Of a stretch of DNA of 39,781 bases, positions 10,687-20,196 are shown one piece after another. The DNA is taken from positions 1 to 39,781 of the forward strand of contig JACCWM010000172.1 of the NCBI GenBank assembly GCA_013697635.1, read 5' to 3'. Each line of letters starts with the position of its first letter. Position 1 is the first letter of the stretch. Source of the DNA: Lujinxingiaceae bacterium. GTDB lineage: Bacteria; Myxococcota_A; Bradymonadia; Bradymonadales; Bradymonadaceae. The translations under genes and the position numbers were made by a program. The notes below the pieces were generated by a model. The model was not told the DNA's origin. It saw nothing but the letters and a program-made list of their open reading frames with translations, and searched no databases.

Positions 10687-13107
10687 GTGGTCATTTCCTT
10701 CTGGATCTTTATTGTTCGTCTGGCTTCGCGACAGCACGCGGCGCGCCGATGTTGGTTGTCATTGATGTTGGTGTTTGCGTTGGCGCTCGGTTGCCAGGGC
10801 GCGCTCGACTCCGGTGGCGGGGACACGGCATGGCGAGGTGATCTGGGATCGGACGCCGGGCAAGGCGATGCGTCGGATCGCGATGACGTCGTTGAAGGGC
10901 CGACGGATGTGGGCGAGCTTGACGTGGCACCTGCTGACACTGTGGGCGGTGACATTGGCGGTGCGGACATCGAGGATTCGGACGACGTGGAGGTGTCGAT
11001 CGATGTCGTGGAGCCACCGCCGCCGCTTGCAGTTGCGCCGAGCGTTCAGGACTCCGAGATTCAGCTCTCGGGGTTTACGCCAACCAGCATGACGCTGAGC
11101 TGGGCTCGAGGCAATGGCGCCTCTCGGGTGGTGTATGTGAGCACCTCGGAGAACTTTGTTGCGCCGGCCGACCGCAGCGTCCCGGTGGCAAACTCTACGT
11201 GGAATGGGGCCGGGCAGCAGGCCGTCTATGTGGGCCCGGGGGGCGGGGTGACGGTGAGCGGCCTGACCGCTGGCGTCACCTACCATGTGCGCGCTTATGG
11301 CTTCAATGGGCGCAGCTCGGGGGCAGCTTTTGTGAGCGCGAACGCGACGAACAATCCGACCAGCGGCCAGCTCGCGCTGGATGCTCTGGGCTCGGCCCAA
11401 AACCCGCTGCATGACAGCGCGAACACCTCGAACAACCCGTCAACGCGAGTGGCGCTGTTGCTGCGTGCCGACGTCGCCACAAACCCAAACCAGATCACCT
11501 TGCGCTGGACCTCGTTCGTGACGCCGACGGGGCTGACGATCTATCGCAAGGAGAAGTCGGCGACCACCTGGGGGGAGGCGCTGGCAAGCCCGGCCGCCAC
11601 AGCCACGGAGTGGGTCGATACGACGGCTGTTGCGAACACCTATTATGAGTACCGCGTCAGCCGGGCTTCGGGCTCGGGCACAGCCCACGGTTATGTCGCC
11701 GCGGCGATCGATCTGGCGCCAATCGACGACCGGGGCAAGATGGTGCTGCTCGTCGACGAGACCTTCGCGGTGGCGTTGAGCACGGAGATCGCGCAACTGG
11801 TCGACGATTTGACCGCCGATGGGTGGGGCGTGGTGCGCGTCAACCTGGCGCGCAGCGCGTCGGTGGCGAGCGTGCGTGGTGCAATCAAGGCGGCCTACGA
11901 CGCTGACCCCGAGCGTGTGCGCTCCGTCTACATTCTGGGGCATCTGGCGGTGGCGTATTCGGGCAACATCGCGCCCGACGGACACGACGATCATCGGGGG
12001 GCCTGGCCCTGCGACGGCTATTATGGGGAGATGGATGGCGTATGGACGGACACGAGCGTGAACTCCTCAGGGGCTTCGCGCACGCAAAACCGCAATACGC
12101 CAGGCGATGGCAAGTTCGATCAGAGCAGCTTGCCCTCGGACGTGGAGCTGCAGGTGGGCCGCGTCGATCTGTACGACCTGCCGGCGTTCGCGCAGACCGA
12201 GGTCGAGCTCATGCGCAACTACTTGAATAAAGCCCATGAGTTCAAGCACCGGATTCACGTCGCGCCGGGGCGCGCCGTGGTGCAGGACAATCTGCAGTGG
12301 GTGGGAAATGCGCTGGCCGAGACCTCGTGGCGCAGCTTCGGGCCGCTCACCGGCGCGAACAACATTGTGCAACTCGGCTACAGCCACAGCTCGCCGGGCT
12401 ATGCGGCGACGGTGAACAAGGGCGCGCTCTGGAGCTACGGCTCGGGCGGCGGCTACTACAACTCGATCGATGGGGTGGGCAATACGACGTCGTTCGTGCA
12501 GACCGCGCACAACGCGATCTTCAACATGACGCTGGGCAGCTATTTTGGTGATTGGGACAGCACAAACAATGTGATGCGCGCCATGCTCGCCAGTGGTCGG
12601 GCGCTGACGAACACCTGGGCAGGCATTCCGTCGTGGTTTTTCCATCACATGGCGCTGGGCGATACGATCGGCTACAGCACACGCATGACCCAGAACAACC
12701 GCCAGGCCGCGCCGCTGTATTTGCCTCAAAACGGCGGCTGGCACGGTCAGGGCTATACCACGATCCATCTTGGGTTGATGGGCGACCCATCGCTGCGCAT
12801 GCACTATGTGGAAGGGCCGTCGGCGTTGGTCCTGACGCCCGGGGCGACGAGCCTGAGGTTTGCCTGGGCGCCGGCGGCCGACGACGCGATCCTCGGCTAC
12901 CATGTCTACCGAGTCGGCGACCAGGGCGGACCGATGACGCGCTTGACGACCACGCCCGTGCTCGGGACCTCGACGAGCGTAGCGCTTGGTGGGGCGGTCG
13001 TCACCACCTCGGGTGCCCGCTACATGGTGCGCACGGTCAAGCGCACGCCCAGCCTCAGCGGCACCTACCAAAACCTCTCGCTGGGCGCGCTCGCCACGAT
13101 CCCCTGA
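10687..13107 (+). CDS. Lipoprotein with FN3-like domains and a gingipain (C25)-like domain, catalytic pair apparently absent
   Basis: An 806-residue exported protein. A basic N-terminus and hydrophobic stretch end in LALGC (C36), a lipoprotein signal, followed by an acidic Asp/Gly linker. Two FN3-like segments (about 120-215 and 265-340) precede a domain at 345-700 resembling peptidase C25: a strand GKMVLLVDETF, YILGHLAVAYSG near 415, and MGDPSLRMH near 696. The segments where C25 enzymes carry catalytic His and Cys read WSYGSGGGYY (about 581) and MTLGSYFGDWD (about 613), with neither residue. A last FN3-like segment covers about 705-800. The start is GTG at 10687 with GGAG seven bases upstream. 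Placement in C25 is by motif and may be only fold-level. Confidence 0.8.
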   Translation: MVISFWIFIVRLASRQHAARRCWLSLMLVFALALGCQGALDSGGGDTAWRGDLGSDAGQGDASDRDDVVEGPTDVGELDVAPADTVGGDIGGADIEDSDDVEVSIDVVEPPPPLAVAPSVQDSEIQLSGFTPTSMTLSWARGNGASRVVYVSTSENFVAPADRSVPVANSTWNGAGQQAVYVGPGGGVTVSGLTAGVTYHVRAYGFNGRSSGAAFVSANATNNPTSGQLALDALGSAQNPLHDSANTSNNPSTRVALLLRADVATNPNQITLRWTSFVTPTGLTIYRKEKSATTWGEALASPAATATEWVDTTAVANTYYEYRVSRASGSGTAHGYVAAAIDLAPIDDRGKMVLLVDETFAVALSTEIAQLVDDLTADGWGVVRVNLARSASVASVRGAIKAAYDADPERVRSVYILGHLAVAYSGNIAPDGHDDHRGAWPCDGYYGEMDGVWTDTSVNSSGASRTQNRNTPGDGKFDQSSLPSDVELQVGRVDLYDLPAFAQTEVELMRNYLNKAHEFKHRIHVAPGRAVVQDNLQWVGNALAETSWRSFGPLTGANNIVQLGYSHSSPGYAATVNKGALWSYGSGGGYYNSIDGVGNTTSFVQTAHNAIFNMTLGSYFGDWDSTNNVMRAMLASGRALTNTWAGIPSWFFHHMALGDTIGYSTRMTQNNRQAAPLYLPQNGGWHGQGYTTIHLGLMGDPSLRMHYVEGPSALVLTPGATSLRFAWAPAADDAILGYHVYRVGDQGGPMTRLTTTPVLGTSTSVALGGAVVTTSGARYMVRTVKRTPSLSGTYQNLSLGALATIP

Positions 13108-13124
13108 AAGCGCGCACAAAAAGC

Positions 13125-13628
13125 TCAGGCTTCGGGGGTGTCGCTCAGGCACTCGCGCAAAAAAGTGTGGAGCATCTGGGTTTGCGGATCGGCCAGACGC
13201 TCGCCCAATTTTCCGCTGCCATAGAGCAGGATGGTGAGCAGCAGGGCGGCGGCGAACAGGCCCAGGCCCCAGGGCGTTTGCTGGAGGGTGTGCTGGGAGT
13301 AGCCAAAGATCAGGCCGGCCGTTGCGAAGACGCCAAAGGCGCCGTACAGCGTAATGAAGAGACTCCAAACAGGCAGGCCGGGGCCGACGTGACCGGTGAC
13401 GTGCGTGCCGTCTGGGCGCGACTCGAAGATCACGCTCATGTGCGGCGACCAGATATGGCGGTCCTCTTTGCGAATGGTGATCTCGCACTGAGCCAGAAAG
13501 TGCGTAGCGGCGATCGGCTGCGCGGTGGACTGCAGGCCGGCCTCAATGCGTCGCTGCGCCATCTCGGGCGAGAGGGCGATGGGGAAATCAAGGCGGGGGC
13601 GGTGTCCTAGGCTCATGTTGTCATTCAT
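13125..13628 (-). CDS. Hypothetical membrane protein, two transmembrane helices
   Basis: A 167-residue protein I do not recognise. Residues 1-85 are polar and contain a segment (FLAQCEITIRKEDRHIW, then HMSVIFESRPDGTHVTGHVG) that looks like a small beta-rich soluble domain. Two hydrophobic helices follow, VWSLFITLYGAFGVFATAGL and WGLGLFAAALLLTILLYG, and the C-terminus is cytoplasmic-looking and polar. It is convergent with the preceding lipoprotein gene (17 bp between stops) and divergent from the Kelch lipoprotein gene. Confidence 0.75.
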   Translation of the reverse strand: MNDNMSLGHRPRLDFPIALSPEMAQRRIEAGLQSTAQPIAATHFLAQCEITIRKEDRHIWSPHMSVIFESRPDGTHVTGHVGPGLPVWSLFITLYGAFGVFATAGLIFGYSQHTLQQTPWGLGLFAAALLLTILLYGSGKLGERLADPQTQMLHTFLRECLSDTPEA

Positions 13629-13735
13629 AGCATCGCCGGATGGCTTTGGCTACGGGCGGGCTACTTGATCTCAAGGAAGGTGTGTGGCTAGGGTGATTGT
13701 AAGAGTTCAATTGCTGGTTATTGCTTGGAGAAAAA

Positions 13736-16700
13736 ATGCTCCGCATGCGTGGGTTTGAGGGACGTTGCGCTTTTTTTGCAGGTTTAGCCGGCATTGTTTT
13801 TTTGTTGGCGTCGGGTTGCGGGGAAGCGCCGCCGGACCGGCGCGGGCAGGGAGCTCCTGAGCCGGAGGTTCCTGAGCCGGAGGTTCCTGAGCCTGGCGTT
13901 GTGCGCATCCTCGAGGGCCCGGCGGCGCTGAGCAAGGAGACAACAGCGCGCTTCGTCATGGAGTGCAGCGTTGAGGGGTGTTTGATCGAGTGCCGGCTCG
14001 ACGTGGCGGACTTTGCGCCGTGTGAATCGCCTACCGCGCTCAGCGGACTGGGCGAGGGGTCCCATGTCTTTGAAGCGCGTGTGGCAGGGGCCTCGGCGGC
14101 GCCGGCCGCTTATGCCTGGGTCGTCGATACGACGGTGCCGACGGTGAGCTTTCTTGTGGCGCCGCCGGTGTTGAGCAATGCCCTCGAAGCTCGCTTCGAG
14201 TTTGAATGCGACGAGGCCGATTGTGAGTTCGCGTGCAGCTTCGACGGGGCGGCTGCGACGCCCTGTGTGGCGCCGGTCGAGCTGAGTGGGCTGAGCGAAG
14301 GGGCGCGCTCCTTTGCGGTCGAGGCGACGGACCGGGCTGGAAACACCGGGCCTGCGGCGGTGCATGCCTGGACGATCGATGCCTCGTCGCCATCGGTAAG
14401 TCTCACCGAGGCGCCCGAGGCCCTGTCGCGCTCGCTGATCGCCCGCTTTGCTTTTGTGTGCAGCCACGCCGATTGTGTGTTTTCGTGCAGCCTCGATGAG
14501 GGTACGCCTGCGCCCTGCGCGTCGCCGGTCGTCTACGAGGGGCTTTCGGAAGGGGCTCACGGATTTGAGGTTCAGGCGGTGAACGCCGGGGTGCTCGGGT
14601 TGGCCAGCGCGCATCGTTGGACGGTGGACTCGCGGGCGCCGCAGGTGACGATCACGGCCGGCCCCGCGGCCTTTGTCAGCGAGACCGGCGCGAGCTTTGA
14701 GTTTGGGTGTGACGAGGCGGCGTGTGTGTTTGCCTGTCGCCTCGACGAGGATGCGGCGGCGCCCTGTGAATCGCCGGTCAGCTACCAGGGCTTGAGCGAG
14801 GGGGCGCGCCGCTTCGCGGTGACGGCGCGCGACCCTGCTGGCAATGAAGGGCCGAGCGCGACACGCGACTGGGTAATCTCGTTGTCGCCGGCGAAGGTCA
14901 CGCTGACGAGCGCCCCGGCGGCGATCAGCGCACAAACTTCGGCAAACTTTAGCTTCGCGTGTGACCAGGGCGTTTGCAGCTTCGTCTGCCGCCTCGATGA
15001 CGGCGTTGCGAGCGCGTGCACGTCGCCCTTGAACTATGCGGATCTGGGCGATGGCGAGCACAGCTTTGAGGTGATCGCGACCGGGCCCAACGGCGTGGCG
15101 GGCGTGGCGAGCACGCATGGATGGCGCATCGATAGCCGGGCCCCGAACGTGAGCTTTACGCAGTCGCCAGCGACGCTGACGGCCGACAGCTCGGCGAGCT
15201 TTGGCTTCGCGTGTGACGAGGCGATTTGCACGTTTCAGTGCAGCCTGGATGGCGCCGCAGCGAGCGTGTGTGCGTCGCCGGCCAGCTTCGCTGGGCTCGC
15301 GGACGGGGACCATAGTTTCGTAGTTTCGGCGACCGACGCGGCATTGAACACGAGCCTGCCGGTGACGCAGGCATGGACAATCGACCGGAGCGCGCCGAGC
15401 ACCTCGTTCACGAACGGGCCAAACAACTCGCCGGCGAGCTCGGTGAGCTTTGCTTTTGCGGCCAATGAGCCCGCGACCTTTCGCTGTCGCGTCGATGCAC
15501 TGGCCTGGGCGAGCTGTGAGTCGCCCTTGACTCTCGAGGGTCTGGCCGAGGGCGTGCATCGCTTCGAGGTCGAGGCGACGGATCTGGTGGGCAACGTCGA
15601 ACTCGCGCCGGCGAGCTGGCGTTGGGTGGTCGGCAGCACCTTCATCAATTCCGTGACGCCGCTGCGGGGCGCGGTTGGCGCGCCGATGATCATCGATGGC
15701 GCTGGTTTTGGCAGCGTGCAGGGCGGCTCGCGGGTCGAGATCGGCGGGGTCATTGCCACGGTCAGGAGTTGGACGCAGAGCTCGATCGTGGTGATTGTGC
15801 CTGAAGAATTGGCGGCCGGGCCGGTCGTGGTGGCGGTGAAGCCTGTGACGACGGCCTTCGCCGACTTCCATGTGATGCCCTGGATCAGCGAAGTAGACGT
15901 CGCCTGGCCTGCGCCGGGTGAGGCGATGGTGGTGTTCGGCACCTCCTTTGGTGCTACGCCGGGCACGGTGAGCGTCGCTGGGGTAGCGGCCGTGATCGAG
16001 GACTGGACGGACACGGCCATCGCGCTCTTGGTCCCGATGAGCGCGCCGCCTGGCCCCACCGATCTCGAGGTCCAGACAGCGAGCGCGCAGCTGAGCAATC
16101 GCTTCGCCGTGACGGTGCGTGGCGCGGACGTTTGGCTCAATCATCCGAGCCCGCCGGAGGGGCGCTATTATCCGAGCGCGGTCTGGACCGGAAGCGAAGC
16201 GATCTTCTGGGGCGGAATGTCGGACCAGAATTTCGGGACGCTGAAGAACACGGGCGGTCGCTACAATCCGCACGACGATCGTTGGGAGTCGATGAGCGCA
16301 CAGGGCGCGCCCGATGCACGCTATGGTCATTCGGCGGTTTGGACGGGCCACGAGTACATCGTCTGGGGTGGCTGGGACAGCGGCGGAGTCAAGGACAGCG
16401 GCGCCCGCTATGATCCGGCGCTCGATCGGTGGACGCCGATCTCACGCGTCGGCGCGCCGGCAGGGCGCACCGAGCACAGCGCCGTTTGGACGGGCCGCCA
16501 GATGATCGTGTGGAGTGGGCGAGACGGCTCGACGCCATACAAGAATGGGTTTGCCTATGATCCTGAGGCGGACAGCTGGGAGGCGTTGCCCTCGCTTGAC
16601 TCCCCGCAAGCATCCTCGAAACACACGGCGGTGTGGACGGGAAGCGAAATGCTCGTCTGGGGCACCGGTGGTGGAGGCCGCTACAACCCGCGTGAGCGTC

Positions 16701-18136
16701 TCTGGACGCCGATGTCGACCACAGGAGCGCCAACCACACGCAGTTGGCACACGGCGGTGTGGACGGGCAACGAGATGATTGTCTGGGGAGGCGGGGCCAG
16801 CCTCAACACGGGGGGACGCTACAATCCTTTTACAAACAGCTGGACGACGACGAACACCCTGGGCGCGCCGAGCGGTCGCTCGGGCCACAGCGCCGTGTGG
16901 ACGGGCAGCCGGATGATCGTGTGGGGCGGCAATTTCGGCAGTGCAATACAGAACACGGGATCGCAGTACGACCCGGTAACGAACAGCTGGGCCCTGACAC
17001 CGACGTTGGGCGCGTCGTTTGGGCGCGCCTACCACGGGGCGGTTTGGACGGGGCTCGAGATGATCGTCTGGGGTGGTTTGTGGATCCAGGCCGGCGTGCG
17101 CTTTGAACCGACCGCGCAGCTGTGGTCGGCGACCTCGGCTGCGCCGATGAACTATGGGGATGGTCCGAGCGCTTGGACAGGCAGCGAGTTGGTGCACTGG
17201 AATCTCCAGTCGCGCGACGGGCTTCGCTACAACCCCCAGACCCAGGACCTTGTCGCGATGAGCACGGCCGGCTCGCCATCGGCTCGGACCCAGACGACGT
17301 CGGCGTGGACGGGCAGCGAGATGATCGTGTGGGGCGGCTACAACAATCCCACGCCGACCAACAGCGGGGCGCGCTACAGTCCCTCAGAGGATGCCTGGAC
17401 ACCGACCTCGACGATCAATGCGCCCAGTGGCCGGGCCAACGCCTGCGCGGTGTGGACGGGCAGCGAGATGATCGCCTGGGGCGGCACGAGCTACACCGTC
17501 GTCGCGGGCTCGGCTGTGACGAGCTACCTCAGTGACGGCGGTCGCTACGATCCGAGCACAAACACCTGGAGCGCGATGAGCTTGGTGGGGGCGCCGGCCG
17601 GGCGCTCAGAGGCAAGCTGCGTCTGGACCGGCGAGGTGCTCATCGTCTGGGGCGGCTATGGCGAAGGGGGGTGGCTGGGGTCCGGCGCGCGTTACAATCC
17701 ATCCACGGACAGCTGGTCGGCCGTGAGCGCCACCGGGGCACCCTCGGCGCGCGGCCAAGTGCCTGCTCTTTGGACCGGCCAGCTCATGATCGTCTGGGGC
17801 GGGGCCAGCAGCAGCGGCGTGGTGTCGACGGGCGCGCGCTACAATCCGGCGACGAACGCCTGGTCGCCGATAAACACGGCAGGGGCGCCCGAGGGGCGCT
17901 CCCACTTTTCAGCGGTGTGGACGGGCACGCGCGCGATCATCTGGGGCGGTCGATCGGCGAGCCCTGATGTCCTGAACAGCGGCGCGCTCTACGATCCGCT
18001 CTTGAATAGCTGGGCGGCGACCACAACGCTCGGTGCCACTGTGCGCAGTGCGCACGCAGCGGCGTGGACCGGCAGCGAGATGCTCGTCTGGGGCGGCACG
18101 CAGACCACAAATATGCCCGCGCATTATCTGCCCTGA
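13736..18136 (+). CDS. Large lipoprotein: seven Ig-like repeats, two IPT/TIG domains, fourteen Kelch-like blades
   Basis: A 1466-residue surface or periplasmic protein. The signal ends in LLASGC (C28) and is followed by a PEPEV repeat linker (about 41-54). Residues 55-630 hold seven Ig-like repeats of about 83 residues; the first six each carry four Cys in the pattern C-x4-C-x3-C-x(10-11)-C-x-(S/A)P, the seventh only two. Two IPT/TIG domains follow (about 635-795). From about 800 to the end are fourteen blades with the core AVWTGSEMIVWGG and a later GARYNP...W motif, which suits two seven-bladed beta-propellers. The ATG at 13736 is chosen over the TTG at 13721 because GGAG lies inside that extension, five bases before the ATG. 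Ligand unknown; adhesion or carbohydrate binding is possible. Confidence 0.92.
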   Translation: MLRMRGFEGRCAFFAGLAGIVFLLASGCGEAPPDRRGQGAPEPEVPEPEVPEPGVVRILEGPAALSKETTARFVMECSVEGCLIECRLDVADFAPCESPTALSGLGEGSHVFEARVAGASAAPAAYAWVVDTTVPTVSFLVAPPVLSNALEARFEFECDEADCEFACSFDGAAATPCVAPVELSGLSEGARSFAVEATDRAGNTGPAAVHAWTIDASSPSVSLTEAPEALSRSLIARFAFVCSHADCVFSCSLDEGTPAPCASPVVYEGLSEGAHGFEVQAVNAGVLGLASAHRWTVDSRAPQVTITAGPAAFVSETGASFEFGCDEAACVFACRLDEDAAAPCESPVSYQGLSEGARRFAVTARDPAGNEGPSATRDWVISLSPAKVTLTSAPAAISAQTSANFSFACDQGVCSFVCRLDDGVASACTSPLNYADLGDGEHSFEVIATGPNGVAGVASTHGWRIDSRAPNVSFTQSPATLTADSSASFGFACDEAICTFQCSLDGAAASVCASPASFAGLADGDHSFVVSATDAALNTSLPVTQAWTIDRSAPSTSFTNGPNNSPASSVSFAFAANEPATFRCRVDALAWASCESPLTLEGLAEGVHRFEVEATDLVGNVELAPASWRWVVGSTFINSVTPLRGAVGAPMIIDGAGFGSVQGGSRVEIGGVIATVRSWTQSSIVVIVPEELAAGPVVVAVKPVTTAFADFHVMPWISEVDVAWPAPGEAMVVFGTSFGATPGTVSVAGVAAVIEDWTDTAIALLVPMSAPPGPTDLEVQTASAQLSNRFAVTVRGADVWLNHPSPPEGRYYPSAVWTGSEAIFWGGMSDQNFGTLKNTGGRYNPHDDRWESMSAQGAPDARYGHSAVWTGHEYIVWGGWDSGGVKDSGARYDPALDRWTPISRVGAPAGRTEHSAVWTGRQMIVWSGRDGSTPYKNGFAYDPEADSWEALPSLDSPQASSKHTAVWTGSEMLVWGTGGGGRYNPRERLWTPMSTTGAPTTRSWHTAVWTGNEMIVWGGGASLNTGGRYNPFTNSWTTTNTLGAPSGRSGHSAVWTGSRMIVWGGNFGSAIQNTGSQYDPVTNSWALTPTLGASFGRAYHGAVWTGLEMIVWGGLWIQAGVRFEPTAQLWSATSAAPMNYGDGPSAWTGSELVHWNLQSRDGLRYNPQTQDLVAMSTAGSPSARTQTTSAWTGSEMIVWGGYNNPTPTNSGARYSPSEDAWTPTSTINAPSGRANACAVWTGSEMIAWGGTSYTVVAGSAVTSYLSDGGRYDPSTNTWSAMSLVGAPAGRSEASCVWTGEVLIVWGGYGEGGWLGSGARYNPSTDSWSAVSATGAPSARGQVPALWTGQLMIVWGGASSSGVVSTGARYNPATNAWSPINTAGAPEGRSHFSAVWTGTRAIIWGGRSASPDVLNSGALYDPLLNSWAATTTLGATVRSAHAAAWTGSEMLVWGGTQTTNMPAHYLP

Positions 18137-18211
18137 GCGCTGGGCTCTGTGTTCATAGCGGCTTGTGCCAGGGGGCGGAGGGAGCCAGCCCCTGCGTTGC
18201 ACCACGTAATC

Positions 18212-18223
18212 GCGCTGCAGCGC
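18212..18223. other. 12-bp perfect palindrome after the Kelch lipoprotein gene
   Basis: GCGCTGCAGCGC is a complete palindrome in the convergent gap between the Kelch lipoprotein and the CsbD-like gene. No T-run follows on either strand, so a role as a terminator is not supported. Confidence 0.35.
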
Positions 18224-18241
18224 AGAGGCAAGGAATACGAC

Positions 18242-18541
18242 TTAGTCTTTCAGTTTCTTGGTGAGATCTTCAACAGCGCGCTTGGTCGCGGTCGAGGCGT
18301 CCTCGGCCTTGCGCGCGCCGGAGGTGAAGGCGTCGTCGATCGCATGACCGGCCTTCTTGACGCCTTTTTTGGCATCGTCAGCGAGGTCGCCGGCTTTTTC
18401 GCTCAAGACCTCGTAGGTATCTTTGCCTTTTTTGAGGGCCTTGTCGGCGACGTCGCTTACGCCCTCCGCGATGGTCTTGGCAGCGTCCTTGAGATTTTCT
18501 TCAGCCTTCTCGATAGCACCCTTTGCGCGGTTGTCGGTCAT
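18242..18541 (-). CDS. CsbD/LEA-like small stress protein
   Basis: A 99-residue, highly charged, Lys/Ala/Asp/Glu-rich helical protein (MTDNRAKGAIEKAEENLKD...) without Cys or Trp. Its AKGAIEKAEENLKDAAKTI opening and repeated short amphipathic segments (DLADDAKKGVKKAGHAID) resemble CsbD-like and LEA-type proteins linked to osmotic and general stress; the assignment is by composition and pattern, not by a unique motif. The ATG at 18541 has GGAAA four bases upstream; the longer open frame to 18643 encodes an unlikely leader. It lies just downstream of the arsR-acr3 operon on the same strand, with 134 bp between. Confidence 0.75.
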   Translation of the reverse strand: MTDNRAKGAIEKAEENLKDAAKTIAEGVSDVADKALKKGKDTYEVLSEKAGDLADDAKKGVKKAGHAIDDAFTSGARKAEDASTATKRAVEDLTKKLKD

Positions 18542-18675
18542 TGTGTTTCCTTTTGTCTTGGAACAGGTAGTGCTCGAATTCCATGGCGGAATGCCACAGG
18601 TGTGTGGGTACACGGTCTGCACGCAATTAGCTATAGCAGGCACTGAATGGGGTCATGCGGGGTGTGGGCGAAGCG

Positions 18676-19731
18676 CTATTGGGGGAAGTACTGGCGCGTG
18701 CCGTTGGCGATGCGGACCAGGGCCAGCATCAGGGGTACTTCAACAAGCACGCCGACGACGGTGACCAGGGCGGCACCCGAGTGCAGGCCGAAGAGCACGA
18801 TCGCTGCGGCGACGGCGAGCTCGAAGAAATTGCTCGAGCCGATCAGGGCGGCGGGGGCGGCGATGCAGTGGCGCACCTTCCAGAGCTTCGCCCAGCCGTA
18901 CGCGAGCACGAAGATAAAGACCGTTTGGATGACCAGCGGAATGGCGATCAATCCAATATGCAGCGGGTTGTCGAGGATCACCTCGCCTTGAAACGAGAAG
19001 AGCAAGACGAGGGTGGCGAGCAGGCCGATCATGGTGACCGGGCCAAAGAGCGGCAAGAAATCGTGGGTAAACCAGTGCAGCCCGCGGCGTTTGATCAGCG
19101 TGTTGCGCACCAAAAAGCCGGCGAGCAACGGGATGACGATGTAGAGCACCACCGAGAGCATTACGGTCTGCCAGGGCACGATGATGTCGCCAATGCCCAG
19201 CAGCAAAATCACGATCGGGGCAAAGGCAAAGAGCATGATCAGGTCGTTGATCGCCACCTGCACCAGCGTGTAGGCAGCGTCGCCCTTGGTCAGGTAGCTC
19301 CACACAAAGACCATGGCCGTGCACGGCGCGGCGCCAAGCAGCACTGCGCCGGCCAGATACTGGGTTTGCAGCTCCGGGGTGATGAAGGGCTCAAAGACCA
19401 CGCTAAAGAAGAACCACGCGATGGCGAACATCGAGAAGGGCTTGATGAGCCAGTTCACCACGAGCGTGATCGTCAGGCCCTTGGGCTCCTTGCGCACACC
19501 CAAAATGCTCTTGAAGTCGATCTGCAGCATCATGGGAAAAATCATCACCCAGATCAGCACAGCGATCGGCAGGTTGACCTCGGCATAGCTGATCTTGCCC
19601 AGAATATTGGGCACGGCCGGGATCAATTGGCCGATCGCCACGCCGGCGACGATGCACAGCGCCACCCAGACGGTCAGATAACGCGCAAAAAAGCTGATGT
19701 CGTTGTTGGCGCCGTCGTGCTCGGTCGTCAT
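18676..19731 (-). CDS. acr3: Arsenite efflux permease, Acr3 family
   Basis: A 351-residue inner-membrane transporter with about ten helices, of the Acr3 branch of the BART superfamily, that exports arsenite. It carries the Acr3 block LLGAAPCTAMVFVWSYLTKG with the conserved C137, and the late-helix glutamate E331 in VEVPLMLALV, both positions important in characterised Acr3 proteins. The motif IGSSNFFELAVAAAI is typical. It follows arsR by 18 bp on the same strand and is certainly in its operon. The start at 19731 gives a short cytoplasmic N-terminus before the first helix. Confidence 0.96.
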   Translation of the reverse strand: MTTEHDGANNDISFFARYLTVWVALCIVAGVAIGQLIPAVPNILGKISYAEVNLPIAVLIWVMIFPMMLQIDFKSILGVRKEPKGLTITLVVNWLIKPFSMFAIAWFFFSVVFEPFITPELQTQYLAGAVLLGAAPCTAMVFVWSYLTKGDAAYTLVQVAINDLIMLFAFAPIVILLLGIGDIIVPWQTVMLSVVLYIVIPLLAGFLVRNTLIKRRGLHWFTHDFLPLFGPVTMIGLLATLVLLFSFQGEVILDNPLHIGLIAIPLVIQTVFIFVLAYGWAKLWKVRHCIAAPAALIGSSNFFELAVAAAIVLFGLHSGAALVTVVGVLVEVPLMLALVRIANGTRQYFPQ

Positions 19732-19749
19732 CTCGATTTCCTGGCCAGA

Positions 19750-20088
19750 TCATTTCAACAATTGCGTCAGTGCTTTGAAGTGCGCGATCGCGGCCGGCTC
19801 AATGCAGTAACAGACCCTGGGGCCGTCAACCTCGCCGCGGATCAGGCCAGCGGCCTTGAGCTGCTTCAAGTGCTGCGAGACCGTCGACTGGGCGAGCGGC
19901 AACTCCTCGACAATCTCGCCGCACATGCAGCCGTCTTTCTTGAGCAAGATTTGCAGGATCGCCACGCGGGCCGGATGGCCCAGGGCTTTGGCATAGGTGG
20001 CAAATTGCTCGGCGTCGAGGACCTCGGGTTGATCGCGTCCGTCGAGCTCGCTCGGGGGGCCACAGCAGGTGTTTATTTCGGTGCTCAT
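19750..20088 (-). CDS. arsR: Arsenic-responsive repressor ArsR
   Basis: A 112-residue winged-helix repressor of the ArsR/SmtB family. The recognition region reads [20 protein letters not shown] with the metal-site pair C54-M-C56 just before it, the classic arsenite-sensing arrangement. Further Cys pairs sit at the N-terminus (C8, C9) and in VCYC (C93, C95). The ATG at 20088 has GGAG six bases upstream. A longer frame to 20121 is rejected because it would begin inside the operator and upstream of the predicted transcription start. It heads the arsR-acr3 operon and is divergent from arsA. Confidence 0.95.
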   Translation of the reverse strand: MSTEINTCCGPPSELDGRDQPEVLDAEQFATYAKALGHPARVAILQILLKKDGCMCGEIVEELPLAQSTVSQHLKQLKAAGLIRGEVDGPRVCYCIEPAAIAHFKALTQLLK

Positions 20089-20119
20089 TCTATGCTCCAT
20101 CGTTTCCCTTGAATCGCTC

Positions 20120-20135
20120 ATCGCAGATAGGCGAT
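20120..20135 (-). promoter_or_regulatory. ArsR operator 1 (arsR-acr3 side)
   Basis: On the minus strand the site reads ATCGCCTATCTGCGAT, a perfect 5-bp dyad with a six-base centre. It covers the -10 box of the arsR promoter. Extended to 25 bp (20112-20136) it matches 19 of 25 positions of the second site in inverted orientation. Binding by ArsR is inference. Confidence 0.65.
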
Positions 20136-20152
20136 TTAGTAACGGCAGTCAA
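20124..20152 (-). promoter_or_regulatory. arsR promoter
   Basis: TTGACT (20147-20152) and TATCTG (20124-20129) on the minus strand are spaced by 17 bp, a sigma70-like pair with a near-consensus -35. The predicted start near 20117 leaves a leader of about 29 bases before the ATG at 20088. Confidence 0.55.
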
Positions 20153-20196
20153 CCACGAAATCTTCCAAATGTGCGGGAAGCGATTTCAATGAAGTC

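Noticed and set aside
13784-16351. 855-codon open frame on the minus strand across the Ig-like part of the large lipoprotein gene
   Set aside because: It is antisense to a gene with clear repeats and signal peptide, has Arg/His-rich composition typical of a shadow frame in GC-rich DNA, and resembles no family.
18655-20112. 485-codon open frame on the plus strand across acr3 and arsR
   Set aside because: The opposite strand carries two certain genes; the frame reads as low-complexity His/Asp/Gln sequence.
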